64,000 nucleotides of DNA from Podospora pseudoanserina (Eukaryota > Ascomycota > Sordariomycetes > Sordariales > Podosporaceae). The notes under the pieces were generated by a model, which saw only the letters and a program-made list of their open reading frames with translations, ran no database searches and was not told where the DNA came from. The first letter of the stretch is position 1. Each line of letters opens with the position of its first letter. The translations under genes were made by a program, and so were the position numbers. Location of the stretch: contig NC_085920.1 in the NCBI RefSeq assembly GCF_035222485.1, forward strand, positions 5,890,001 through 5,954,000, in the 5' to 3' direction. Shown in pieces: positions 24,501 through 35,616 of this stretch.

Positions 24501-26223
24501 TGCCGTCCTTATCGACACGAGCAGACCACACCTCCATGTCATCCTCCTTGCAGGTATCCTCGTGAAGGCCCTCAAAGTCGATAGAAATAACGCGCCATTC
24601 CGGAGACTTCTTCGTCTTGCCAATGAGGAGGAATTTCAAGCTGGTTGAATCCTGAGAGGTGGTAAGGATGTACGGTCTGATCTTAAGATCATCCGGGAGA
24701 GATTCAGTTTTCCATTTTTGGCCGTGGTCCAAAGAGTAGCTGATCTCAGAGATGTCCTCTTCCTTGGAGTCCTTGACAGCAACCAAGATAGAACCCTGGT
24801 CACCGAACTCGTATTTGTGAGGCCCGTCCAAAGCCTTGGTCCATGTTTTGCCGGCGTCGTCCGAGACGTACAGGTTGCCCTTATCCCAGTAGCTCTTCAG
24901 CTCGTCGCCAGTGTTGCCAACACCCATGACAATGCCAGGGGCAGCGCTGGAGAAGACGCGGCCGATGTTGCTAAGATCCGTTACAGAGTGGAGATGAATG
25001 CGCTTACCATCAGCCGTGATCTTCTCAAATGTGCGCCCATCATCGAAAGTGATTTCCGAGTAGATCTCCTTGTCAGCGCCGGCCTTCTTTTCAACCTCTT
25101 CCCAGTTTTTGACTTTGTTGACGAGATAGACGCCCTGAATGCCAGCGATCTTTTCAAAGTCGACATGGCCATGCTTGTTGCGGTTGGTATGCTCGGCGTT
25201 TTCAGTGAAGTGGTTACCCTTGGAGTTGCTGCTGTACATGACACCCATCGGATTACCCTGGTTCGATGTCCGTACATCAACCTGAATGCTGTAATTGGTG
25301 CTCTCCAACACGGTGTATGCGTTTTGCGCAAGACGGTGGTCGTGGCTGTCGTGGGCCGCGGGGAAGGCAGCACGGCTCCATTTCTTGGTGTCATCAGTGA
25401 CAAAAAGCGCCATCTCGTCAGTGTTGAGCGAGGTAGTTGCGACCAAGATCCACTTCTTCACGATCGCAATGCTCACAACACCCTGGATAGCCTTGTCAGT
25501 ATCCAAGTTCGGTTCGAACTCTTGAATATTCTTGGCTTCCTCGGTCCCTTTGAAGAAGTTGTCCGAGATCTTGAGGCGCTGGTCCTGCTTCAAAGGCGAG
25601 ACTTTGTCCCTGACGATGCAAATAACACGGTCTTTATCGAGGTCATCTTCCCCTGTCGTGAATAGTTCTGAGCCCTTGGCCCACCAGCAGCCATCCGTAT
25701 CGTCCCGCAAGGCCTTTCCCTTGGTCTTGAATCCATCGGTGGTATAAGTTGTAACCTCCTGGCACTGAAAGCCATGGCATCTCATGCCATTGAAAATTAT
25801 ACGATCAGGGTCGTCAGCGTGGAAAGCCAGCATGTCGGGTCGAAAGATGCTCAGGTCGACGCCCGAGTCAAACTTTTCCCAATTCTTGCCGCGATCCGTC
25901 GTTCGGTAATGCTTGGAGCCCTCTGTAAGGATATAGGCGCGCTTCGAATCGAACTCGTGCATGGTCAGGAGCACGGCCTTGCCTTCCGGCACAGCGTCCA
26001 CGCGCTCCCACTTTGCGCCGGCGTCGTTGGAGAGATAGACATTGCCATCATCGATATCCTGGAACAGCACTACATCCGAGTCGGCAAAGTAGTTGATATT
26101 CATGGGTATATTTTCGAACTCTTTGGAGTGGAAGGTTGGGCGATCCTTCGCAGCAGCGAGGGGTGTCGCCCATAAGGCTGAGGCCAGCAAGGCCGTGGCC
26201 TGCAAAGCTCTCCAAGCCCTCAT
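21539..26223 (-). CDS. VPS10: VPS10, sortilin-type vacuolar protein sorting receptor
   Basis: Exons 26223-22310 and 22244-21539 with a 65-bp intron give 1539 residues, the usual fungal size. VPS10 cycles between late Golgi and endosome and carries vacuolar hydrolases such as carboxypeptidase Y. A signal peptide (MRAWRALQATALLASALWA) precedes two tandem Vps10 propellers, marked by Asp-box strands such as SNDAGAKWERV, TTDRGKNWEKF, SDDAGKTWTKAL, TTDAGKTWKRAM and SFDRGNTWKEH. Each propeller is closed by a Cys-rich 10CC region (CDCTEQDYECDFNF; then CECQREDFE|CDYNFE, the second restored only by splicing). A transmembrane segment (IFFAVVIPVVIAAGAGWYVW) and a second hydrophobic segment (IIAISGVVAVVVAIPVVAGA) follow, then a cytosolic tail with acidic clusters (GDDEGELLGDEESDEEQV) that would serve retromer/adaptor sorting. 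Confidence 0.96.
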
Positions 26224-27244
26224 GGTGCGTCGTTATCAAACCGGTCGTTCATCGACGAGGGAATCGATCGAGGGTGTATCAAAGCTGAAGGCGCGGAAGG
26301 AGAAGGCTGACTGATGTTGGCTCGCAATGCGCAGACGAACAGGCAGCGTACAAAAGTGCCGAATGCGTGTGCGTTGCAGCAGCGGACAGCCAAGCTCGGC
26401 TCTTGGGCGTTGGACGACGATAAGATACTGGTAGGTTACGTTGGTGCCAAGCCTCGTCCTCCTCCTCGGTTGCTGCTACTGATGTTATCTTCGTTGCTAG
26501 GAGGAAATCGTGGGAAAAGGAGATGATCACGGCAAGGCTGATGAATCTGCTCGTCTATTCTAGGCTCAAGTCCAAGCTGTCTTCTTCTCTGCGTGCAGTT
26601 GCAGCTGCAGCAAACCGTCCGTCATAAGCTGAGACGAATGCTCACCAATAGCAGTTCACGCTGCCTGCCTGCGCCACAGTTGGGGTTTCGGGCCGCGCGG
26701 TACTTGGAGCTTGCGCCTGTTTGCCACCTAAACGGGCGTACCTTACCCCTTATCTTATCCAGCACCTGAGTGGTTCGGGAGCTCCACGATTATGAACGTG
26801 ACTTTAGAGTAGACATCAAGATAAAAGAAATAACGACTAATTACAAACCTAAGGAGATCTATACACAAAGGAAACAACAGTGTCGACAGACAGACAGACA
26901 GACAGAATATGTCACCCCCACCCATCTTACCAAAGACCCACAACATCTGACAATCTTCGAGTTCCATATAACGCCGAAAGCGCACGATATAAAAGTCCCT
27001 AACAAGTACACGGAAAGTAAGCCATCGACAGAGGCCAACACCTGACCGGGAAGCAAAAATCCACCCTCGAGCTGCTTGCCCCTGTGACGACAGTGATTTT
27101 CCTATACCCGAACCTGTTTCGAGGTAATTGAAGCAACAATAACCCATTCGACCCCATGTGAAATGACAAGTATACACATTTAAACCGTAATATGCGATTC
27201 CAAATCCGCCACTTTCTCCTCGTCCCCTACATTTCTAACGTGTA
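26224..27244. other. Intergenic region VPS10 promoter / SUN gene 3' end
   Basis: Holds the VPS10 promoter (minus strand) and the 3' untranslated region of the SUN-family gene. A GACA tetranucleotide repeat of about five units lies at 26885-26906. I see no gene. Confidence 0.45.
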
Positions 27245-28630
27245 TTAGACCTGGAAGCTGCCGGGCTTCTTGAAAACAATGTAAGCAGTGCCGCCAGGCT
27301 TGAGACCAACCTGTTTCATCATGTTAGCCTTTTTCGTTTTTATCAACATTAGCAGAATGATACATACGGTGCAGCCCTTGTCCTGAGAGTAAGTGCCGGC
27401 CTTGAGCCAGCAGGTACCAGAGATGTCACCCTCGACCTTGATGTCAAAGTTGAGAATGGCGTGGCTGGTAGGCAGGTTGGGGAAGACGGAAAGGAAGGTC
27501 TCGCCCGTCAAGCTCTTGCCGACACCGATGTTGGTGGGGGACCAATTGCCGGCAGAATCGGGGTACTTCTCGCTCTTCCACTTGCAGGCCTCCTGAACGG
27601 GGACACCGGCGTTGTTGACGTAGTATTGAGCCGTGGTGGGCTTGCCTTGCCACTTGTAGTAGGTCCTGGAGTCGGGGTTGGTCAAAGGATAGGTTCCGCC
27701 GGGCTGAGTATCAACGGGGATGATCATGTTCTCGTTGCCAGGATAGTCGGTACGGCAAACAGCAGCGTTGTCATCGAGCTCGTTGCGGACAAAGACACCA
27801 CCGGCACCAGCCTCGCAAAGAGTCTTGACGGAGGGGCGGGTGAGCTCCAAGAAACCATCCGCATTGCACCAAAGGCCACCGACAGACTGGCCGGTGGCAC
27901 CCTGCTCCTCGGGCCACTGGGTCTTCTGGTAACCGGGAGGGCAGGCATAAGAGCACATCATTTTGGGCCCGCAGGTGCCATCAACAGGCTGGTCAATGTT
28001 GTCAACGGCCTTGCCCTTGACCCAGTCGCCAAAGCTGGCCAAAGTGGTCCAGCCGCGAGTGGTAGACCAGGGAATCTTGACAGCACCATAGTCGGTAGGA
28101 ACCTCACTGCAACGAATCTTGCCGCTGGGGAATTCGGCGTCCAGACCGGTTCCCTTGGGAACTTCGGGCTCCTCCTCCTCCTCTTCCTCCTCCTTCTCAG
28201 GTTCCGGCTCCTCGGTAGCCTTGACCTTGGGAGCTTCCGAAGTTGTGGTGGGTTCGGGCTTGGCGCTGGTGGTCTTCTCGAAGAACTGACCACCATGCTC
28301 GGGGAGAACGATCGAGGTGGTGACGGAAGGGGGAGGGGCGCTGAAAGAAGGCTTCGACGACCCAACAACAGCGAACTGGCCGGCGGCGATACCCTCCTGG
28401 GCCTTCTCCTCGGGGATGACTTGGCCGTCAAGAACGTACTTGACAACGGTGGGGCCCTCAACAACCTCGGTGATGATGACGGTCTTGTCGGTGCGCTTCT
28501 CAAGTTCAACGGGCGACTGGTTGTGCTTGCGGGCATGGCGGTGGAGGTGGGCGTGACCGTGGTTATGAGGCTGAGCGACAACGCCAGCAACAACCGCCGC
28601 GGCGACGGCAGTTTTGAAAAGTCCCTTCAT
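27245..28630 (-). CDS. SUN-family (GH132) secreted cell-wall beta-glucosidase-like protein
   Basis: Exons 28630-27368 and 27310-27245, split by a 57-bp intron (GTATGT...CAG) that is a multiple of three and free of stops, give 442 residues. The spliced form gives the expected GCT-VGLKPGGTAYIVFKKP end. The family (yeast Sim1, Uth1, Nca3, Sun4; Aspergillus SunA) acts in the cell wall during septation and cell separation and has glucan-hydrolase activity. There is a signal peptide (MKGLFKTAVAAAVVAGVVAQ), a His-rich segment, a Ser/Thr/Pro and Glu-rich linker, then the conserved domain from about residue 175 with CSEVPTDYGAVKIPW, GTCGPKMMCSYACPPGYQK, SVGGLWCNADGFLELTR and CWLKAGTYSQDKGCT. The reading frame stays open for 266 codons upstream of this ATG (to an ATG at 29428); the signal peptide favours 28630. 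Confidence 0.93.
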   Translation of the reverse strand: MKGLFKTAVAAAVVAGVVAQPHNHGHAHLHRHARKHNQSPVELEKRTDKTVIITEVVEGPTVVKYVLDGQVIPEEKAQEGIAAGQFAVVGSSKPSFSAPPPSVTTSIVLPEHGGQFFEKTTSAKPEPTTTSEAPKVKATEEPEPEKEEEEEEEEPEVPKGTGLDAEFPSGKIRCSEVPTDYGAVKIPWSTTRGWTTLASFGDWVKGKAVDNIDQPVDGTCGPKMMCSYACPPGYQKTQWPEEQGATGQSVGGLWCNADGFLELTRPSVKTLCEAGAGGVFVRNELDDNAAVCRTDYPGNENMIIPVDTQPGGTYPLTNPDSRTYYKWQGKPTTAQYYVNNAGVPVQEACKWKSEKYPDSAGNWSPTNIGVGKSLTGETFLSVFPNLPTSHAILNFDIKVEGDISGTCWLKAGTYSQDKGCTVCIILLMLIKTKKANMMKQVGLKPGGTAYIVFKKPGSFQV

Positions 28631-31400
28631 CTTGATAGTGTGTCTTGAGCGTATAACTTTGTCGTCGTGACTATTTTTCCGTCGCAAGTGTCTGGAATGT
28701 TTCTGTTCAAGATTAACCACTGGCCTGTCGTGGCGCGCCTGGTCAAGAAAGATTGACAGCCTCTGCCTCCGCCTGAGCCTGAGCCTCCGCTCATCGCAAA
28801 TGATGTCTCCATTATTCTGTTTACTGTACCGGGATCGTGTGGATGGCCAACATCTGGGTTCGGAGATCGGGGCTCGAAACAACGGCCAACGTAGACGAGC
28901 GGCGGGGCTGGAGATCGGGTCTTCGGGAACGTGGGAAACTAACCTATTGTTTTGTTTTGATCGGATGCTACAGGTACAGTACAGTACAATCGCAAGGTTC
29001 CAAAGGAATGTGGTAGAGAGCCGAAAACTCTCTGTTGGCTGGAAGACTTGTCGCGCAAAGAGAGTGTGCGGTGACAAGAGTGGAAAACGAGTGTGCAACA
29101 GTTCAAGGGAGTGGTGAACTGAAGAAGGAGAAATGGGGTCTCGAGCGGTGGAGCGGTCAGGGCGAGCGGCGGATGGCCAGACTGAGTCCAAGGGGGAAAA
29201 TGAGGAGGAAATGAGCGTCAACCGGGGTGCCTGAGCTTGGATGGCCGCCAAGCACTGGGCGTTGACCTTGACGGTGGGGATCCCCTTCCTTGGCGAGATT
29301 GCCCAAATTTGGGAGTGGGCGGCTACTGCAGGTACCATCGTCGCTGTGACGGCAGAGCCAGATGCCCACCGGCACAGGACGTCAGCGCGTCGAGGGAGAA
29401 CTCTGTCTGAAACAACCCATCCAACCATACCTCACGACAGCTTCAACACCATCGCAACCGTTCAAGCGGTCGTTGACTAATTCGATCGCGGAGAGATTCG
29501 ACCAAGCCTTGCCAACAACAGTGGCGCGAAATCTCACGAGAGCCAAGACTACCAGATGGAAAGCTGCCAAGCTCGCGACGAATCAAGCTCCTTTCGTGAG
29601 GAGTTTCTCCCCGATTTTCCAGGGCCCAGACTGTTGGCCCTCCGGATAGGTTCCGGCATTTAGGTCTTGGGATTGAGCGGTGATGCCTGGGCGTCCTCTT
29701 TTGCGCGGGAGTAGAGAAGATTGTCCTCGTTTCGAGTTCCATTCGTGTTCCAATTTATTTTCTTGTCAACGCATGGCAAAGGCGTGTTGATGAGATGATA
29801 TAGTAAATTGCATTGTCGTGTCCTGTCGAGTCGAGTCCATCTGTACAACGTGCCTCGCATCGTTCCATCGGCCGCCAGCGTCGATAACTCTCAGATAGTA
29901 CCTGACTAAACCCGATTAGGAACATCAACAGCCAATCCGCAACCTTTCTGCAAATCTTGGGGGAAAAAAGCAGCCACCCGACTTTATGCCGTGCCGACAC
30001 TGCTGACTCGACAAAGCACGACAGGAATAGACAAAACGACGAGCTCGTTGGTCGCAACGGTCGAAACAACATGCACCGCAACGGTGGTGTTTACCATCCT
30101 CCCGGGCTTCATCGTCTCTGGGGTTCTGAGGCGCGGTCGGCCCACGCCGGCAGTTATCTATTAGCGTCCCCGGAAACTTGACGATCACTCGTGTTGCGAG
30201 AGTCCACACCTGGCTAGAACTCGGCCAGGTTGTTGAGATCGGTTGATCCTTTCGCTTCTTGCAGCCTCGATGACCTCCGCTGACGACCCGAAACAACAAT
30301 ATTGTTCCTGAATGGCTGACAAACAAGGCCGGCCAAGTGAAGTGTTTGTTTTCGTAGCCCGCGGGCTATCATCACTTGTCTTTGGTGTTCAGCCGAGCTA
30401 TGCCAACAAATCGACTTACACGTCAGCCACTGCGTATTGGCTACACTTCGCAATGTCGAAGAAACACAACCTGCCGTCGTGTTATCAGGCATCTGAGCAC
30501 AGATCCAGATCAGGATATGCTGTGTCTGTTTGAGCAAGACACACACTCACCTATCCCACTCGCACATAGCCGAAAGACGTCAAGTTTCACAGGCACGACA
30601 TCAACCGCTGACCTGGGAACTGCTGCCACGTTGTCTGCCGAAAAAGGCTTGTTAATGGGGATACGGCATGGCTTTACTGACGCCGATTGTGACGGCTCGG
30701 TCAAGCGGCGCAACGGCAGTTCGGTTGTCGATGGTGCACCTTTAGAGGTGGGGGGGTAGTATGGTGTGTATCCTGCCAATGTCTTGATTGCGGCGTTCTG
30801 ACGAGGCCCTCAAGTAGATGAATGGTCCAGTTTATATTGGCCTTGAGTGGTTCATGCTGTATGTTGCGTGCCTTCAGTTAATATTGCTGTAAACTTTGGC
30901 CTGGTACCTATCTAGTAGGCCCTTTGGGAGCCTATGTCCTAAGAAACCTTTGACGCCAGTCTGGTCTGCCTAGCTTGCGTAGTTTATTTTTGTTCGGTTG
31001 AGAGAATTACCCTCATTGCCTCTCTAGACTTCTGGCGATGTTATCTCACACCACACAGTATTAGCGCTCTAAAGCATTGGTCTCTTTCTCAGCTGCCTTG
31101 CGGCGGAGTTTACCTTCTCTGTATTGTTATCAGCTTAGGCATAGTCGATTCATGAATTCTGCTTCATCATGTGGCATTCAAGTACACTTCACCATCTCTA
31201 AAGGGCTATACTATGCTTCGGTGGATGGCACACTGGAGAGCGTTTTTCTTGTCCAGCATGGTGTTTTCGGTAAAAGTATGGAACAATCTACATTATTATG
31301 GGCTACCGCTTCAGGAGAGCAGAGTGGTATGAGGTGCTTCAGCAGAAGCCCATTTCTTCACATTTTATCCATCGGTAGACACGTGAATTATGGGTGCTTT

Positions 31401-31520
31401 CAGGTTTGTTGAGTCTTGTTTGCTATCACTACCTGTGACTTGTGGGTCAGCTGGTCGATAGGTGATTCATTACAATCACAAGTCACGGGTATTGATAGCA
31501 AACAAGACTCTACAAACCTG
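31401..31520. repeat. Long inverted repeat (hairpin), 44-nt arms
   Basis: The arm 31401-31444 is the reverse complement of 31477-31520 with 41 of 44 positions matching; the loop is 32 nt. No target-site duplication is obvious, and similarity ends at the arm borders. It may be a small MITE, a relic of a transposon end, or a hairpin RNA source. Confidence 0.85.
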
Positions 31521-33024
31521 AGATCAGAGTACGAGAGGTTCATCGTAGATAGAAGGCCTCCAGCAGCGTCCTTCGCATATGACATAACTGCGAATGTTGG
31601 TGTGCGGCACCACTATCCCACCAATCGCAAAGAAAGAGCCTCATACGATTTCTTCAGCTTTTGCAAAACCATAGACAACTCTTAGTTTTTTAACCAATAA
31701 CGCTACAAGACTGTGTTGACATGCATGTAAGCAGCTGGAAACCCATAGAAGAGAGGCAACCAGTAATCAGTCGCGAACTCTTATTCGTCAAACTATGAAA
31801 TCGACGCATTGTCCCCTCGACGTCACTCCTATGACGATCATTTTACACAAGGGCCTTCCAGCCTCGGGATGGCACGAGACGTTCATGCCCTCGAAACCCG
31901 GGTCTGAAGTTCTGTGCCGGAAGAAAGAAAGACTTGGGATGTTATTTCTTCCGAATTAGGAAGACCTTGGATGTGACAACCTGGGATGCCGCTGGGTGAT
32001 GATGCTCGGATGGCGAAGATCTTTCATGCAGGGACCATCAACTTCCCGAGTCTCTCCCTTTCTGAGGGTTTCTTGTGAGAGTGATACAGCTGCAATCACG
32101 GAGATTTAAGATGACAACAAGAGCCACCTGCTACAGAGGGCCACCTGGGCGATGTACAGTATCATCAAAAGTCGTCATTCGTCATTGACAAGATTGGTTA
32201 CGGATGATGTGGCGCTGCTGAGGTCCCCTTACGGCTGAAGAAATGCAGCAGCATCGAGAGGGGTGTGGGTGGTTGCGCCACTTCTGTTAAGGAGTACCTG
32301 GTAGTCAGCCTGCCGCTTGCTGACTAGCCAGCTGGCATAAACGCCTTCATCGAGTCCATCGTCATCAACAAGTCAGCACAGCCACCTATCAATCCTTCGT
32401 GTTGCGCAGTGATTGTGCCGGTACTTTTCTCTCACGGCAGCCTGCCTCAAAAGCCCCTACACTGAGTCTGATGTATGTCGACATCGATGGTTTTCTACCC
32501 TCATCGTAGGCTGCCGACTCTGCTATTTTGCTGTAGGACAGATTGGGCTCGAGAGGACCTGATCCGTTGTCGTGGCGTGCAGTCGATCTGCCAAGACGCC
32601 GAAAGTGTCGATGATTGCGCCTCAACACAGGCATCACAGAAGTGCCAGCCCCGTTGTTGGTGGCCGACGTCCCATTCAGGTCTCCTCTGCGCCGCAAACT
32701 GACATGCAGCCCGTGTCTTCCTTTCCCACACCGGGCAACACACGCTGCTGTAACTGGACTGCGTGACGCTAGCTTTCTGGGTTTTCTGCAGACTCGGCCT
32801 GCTGGTAACCCTACAGTGCCTACCTCACCTCATCCCATCCAAACATGTCAGGTACGCTGAGAATGAGAAGAACGGGAAGGAGTGAGACAACTCATCCAAC
32901 GTTAACAAATGATGAGGTTGGTGGCTTGATAGATCCCAAAACGATTTAAGCGGCTGATCTCCAGCCTTTCAACGACGTGGTTGCCCTCACTCAGAGCTTG
33001 GACCCTCTCTTGTACTCCTTAACA

Positions 33025-33049
33025 GACGTTCGGGCTTTTCCCGAACGTC
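33025..33049. repeat. Perfect 10-bp inverted repeat with 5-nt spacer
   Basis: GACGTTCGGG and CCCGAACGTC flank CTTTT. The element is 564 bp upstream of the C2H2 factor ATG. It could be a binding site for a dimeric regulator or a short hairpin in a leader transcript. Confidence 0.7.
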
Positions 33050-33612
33050 GCACACGCGCTTCACAGCTGGCAGTGACCCCACAGGTCCGGGGGGCCACAG
33101 CGCCCATTTTTCTTCCTCAAGGTCCCCATCGCCTCAGCCTTCTTTCAACACCTTGGTTGGACTTTTGAGGCTCATTCACTTTCCCCAAGTCATCCAAGTC
33201 ACACCGGATTCCAGAGACACCACCAGAGCGTCTGTTCAAAGCAAGAAACGTACGCTCCAAGGCCTCAATTGTAGTCAGACCACCGCAGACTTGTAATACC
33301 AGTAATTCTCTTCACTCTCCAATAGCCGTATCCAACGAAACCTCTGGCGGCCTTGCATCCCTCGGTCCTCGAACCCCGAAGCTCTCGCCACGATTCCCAG
33401 CTTCCCCAGCCACACCTCGACAGCCTCGAGCATTCCCATTATCACCGTCAACAACAACAGCAACCACTTGCCTCGGGCAATGCGTCTCGTCTGCCGGTGA
33501 CATCCTGATTGCGACAGCATTATACTCGGGAGCCCCCAAAATAAAAATCTGTGACTCTGGGTACCACCTATCTCCTCGAATTCCCCAACGGCAAAGCCAC
33601 ATCGCGATCCTT

Positions 33613-35616
33613 ATGGCCTCGAATCGAGGACCCACCACGACAGAAGCTCAAGCTCCTCGCGCGCCCGCGACGGCGCTCACAGCCCAGAGGTCGCTGAAGC
33701 GCGCTCGCGAGACTACCCCGACCTCGCCAGAGTCTGCCCACTCGGGTGATCTCTCCCCATCCAAAATCGCTCGCCTGATGGGGCTACATACACCCACTCT
33801 GACCGGCGCCGCCGCCCTCGAGGAGGAGAGACGACGACGAGAGGAAGAGCATCAGCATCAGCAGCTGGCCTCGTTGGAGACGAGTGAAAACCCCAATCAT
33901 AGGGCGATTGAAGAGCTCATGTCGGGCGTAGTGAACGCGTTGAGTCGGTCACACGATGCACCCGCGCCCGCCCCTCCACCGACGGGGGTCTCAGAGATCG
34001 AGGCAGCTGCCGCCGCAGCGGCCAGGGCCTTGAGCTCAGTCACTATACCAACGGGGGAGAACCCAATCAGCGAGCTACAAGATGTCAGCCCCCAGAGCGG
34101 GACAAGCGGAGCGAGTCTCGAGGATGCTGAAGGACAGGTTGTGCACAGCCCTGCAGCAATGGACATTGACGGGCGTGGTGATCAACGCATGTATGCGCCG
34201 CAGCCAGATGCTCAGATGGATGAAAAGACAGCCAATTCTCTTTCATACCCGGGAGTTCTCTCACCACAGGGCAACATGCCGGCGCCTGGTGCTCCCCAAA
34301 GGGGGATGAGCATGCCTATGCCACCATCCCAGGGCTCCGACATGGAGCCTCGGTCACCTGGTAGCAGCAACAAGAAGCATAAATGCCCGTACTGCCAAAC
34401 GGAATTTACACGCCATCATAATCTGAAGAGTCATCTTCTCACCCACAGTCAGGAGAAACCGTTTATCTGCAGCCACTGCCAGCAACGCTTCAGACGTCTC
34501 CATGACCTTAAACGGCACGGGAAGCTACATACTGGCGAAAAGCCGCATGTTTGCCCCAAGTGCGATAGGAAATTTGCTAGGGGAGATGCCCTGGCGAGAC
34601 ACAGCAAAGGAGCAGGTGGCTGCGCCGGGCGAAGATCAAGCATGGCTGGCTTTGGCGAGGAAGACTACGAGGCCAGTGGTGCAGATGACTCTGCCATGTC
34701 TGGTGTTTTGTACGATGCCAATGCGAGCGGTGATATAGCGGACGATGAGCGGCGACGCTCGTTGCCTAGCATCAAGGCTCAACACGTTCCCGGACAGCCA
34801 GGCGTGGACGGCTATGCCACGCATTCCAACACATATCCCCCGGTTGGACAGCGACCAGGTGGCTTGTATCCTCCCAACGTCGACCGTGGTTCTACAAGTT
34901 CTAATACTTCACCCACCGTTCCCAACAACCACACCCCTCACACGAGCATCTCTTCGGTGCCTTTAAGCGCTGGAGGTGCTTCTATGTATTCCCAGAGCGG
35001 CATGACGGAGAGTCCCAAACCCCTGAGCCCCGGAGCAGCACAGGCCAACCAGGGTCTTCTCCAGCGATCGCCGCACGAGACACATCAGGCGGCTTCGGGG
35101 CTGTCTCTTCCAGCGCACGGTATGTCACCAACAGCTAAGCAAGCCTGGCTCTCCCAGTATCCCCCTGCTGACCGAGATGCTATCAAAGGCAACACCGCGC
35201 CAACCGTTCAAGCCACAGGACGTGGTCGTGGTCGCGCTGCTAGCGGAGCGGCACCGGCAACCCAAGGGGCACCTCCTGCAGACGGCAACCTATTTGGGGC
35301 GGAACAACAACAATCTTACTGGGTGTTGCTCCAACATTTCGACGAGCGTCTGAAACAAATGCAAGACCAAGTGGCCGCTGAGATTTCAAAGGCCAGCGCC
35401 CCGCTGTTGGAAAAGATCAATATCCAGGATCAGCACATTGCGGCTCTGTCTGCCGAGGTGGCTTCGTTACGGCAGCAGTTGCAAGGGCAACAAGAACCGC
35501 CGTTACCACAGGGGCAAGAGCAGCAAGAAGCGGAGCAGCCACAGCATCAGCAATTACAGGAGCAGCAGCCGCAGCAGCAGCCTGAGGCGCCAAATGAGGT
35601 AGCAGTGCAAGAGTAG
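33613..35616 (+). CDS. C2H2 zinc finger transcription factor (three fingers, Crz1/Swi5-like array)
   Basis: A single exon codes for 667 residues. Three tandem C2H2 fingers lie at about residues 257-335: CPYCQTEFTRHHNLKSHLLTH, then CSHCQQRFRRLHDLKRHGKLH, then CPKCDRKFARGDALARHSK, joined by standard TGEKP-like linkers. The RxxDLxRH and FARxDALxRH patterns recall Crz1/Swi5/Ace2-type factors, but I cannot name the orthologue. The N-terminal third is disordered and Ala/Pro-rich; the region after the fingers is Ser/Pro/Gln-rich and would be the regulatory part. Near the end a helix with YWVLLQHFDERLKQMQDQVA could be a coiled-coil dimerisation segment, followed by a Gln/Glu-rich tail (about 45 residues). 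It is the only gene near a 5-kb upstream region. Confidence 0.9.
   Translation: MASNRGPTTTEAQAPRAPATALTAQRSLKRARETTPTSPESAHSGDLSPSKIARLMGLHTPTLTGAAALEEERRRREEEHQHQQLASLETSENPNHRAIEELMSGVVNALSRSHDAPAPAPPPTGVSEIEAAAAAAARALSSVTIPTGENPISELQDVSPQSGTSGASLEDAEGQVVHSPAAMDIDGRGDQRMYAPQPDAQMDEKTANSLSYPGVLSPQGNMPAPGAPQRGMSMPMPPSQGSDMEPRSPGSSNKKHKCPYCQTEFTRHHNLKSHLLTHSQEKPFICSHCQQRFRRLHDLKRHGKLHTGEKPHVCPKCDRKFARGDALARHSKGAGGCAGRRSSMAGFGEEDYEASGADDSAMSGVLYDANASGDIADDERRRSLPSIKAQHVPGQPGVDGYATHSNTYPPVGQRPGGLYPPNVDRGSTSSNTSPTVPNNHTPHTSISSVPLSAGGASMYSQSGMTESPKPLSPGAAQANQGLLQRSPHETHQAASGLSLPAHGMSPTAKQAWLSQYPPADRDAIKGNTAPTVQATGRGRGRAASGAAPATQGAPPADGNLFGAEQQQSYWVLLQHFDERLKQMQDQVAAEISKASAPLLEKINIQDQHIAALSAEVASLRQQLQGQQEPPLPQGQEQQEAEQPQHQQLQEQQPQQQPEAPNEVAVQE

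Larger units (their letters stand above)
28631..33612. other. 5-kb region without recognisable genes
   Basis: Between the divergent SUN gene and the C2H2 factor lie 5 kb in which I find no protein that looks real: open frames are short, and I found no pair of exons that gives a recognisable protein. It should hold both promoters. Notable parts are the 120-nt hairpin at 31401-31520, a perfect 10-bp dyad at 33025-33049, and a CT-rich leader from about 33100 to 33612 with an A/T-rich AAAATAAAAAT near 33538. Fungal regulators often have long upstream regions, which may explain the length. Confidence 0.45.

Noticed and set aside
23569-24648. 359-codon plus-strand open frame opposite VPS10
   Set aside because: Shadow frame; VPS10 is unmistakable on the other strand.
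26755-27177. 140-codon minus-strand open frame with CLSVCLS repeat
   Set aside because: It sits over the GACA repeat in the 3' untranslated region of the SUN gene; composition is not coding-like.
27461-28648. 395-codon plus-strand open frame opposite the SUN gene
   Set aside because: Leu/Gly/Val-rich shadow caused by third-position GC bias of the real gene.
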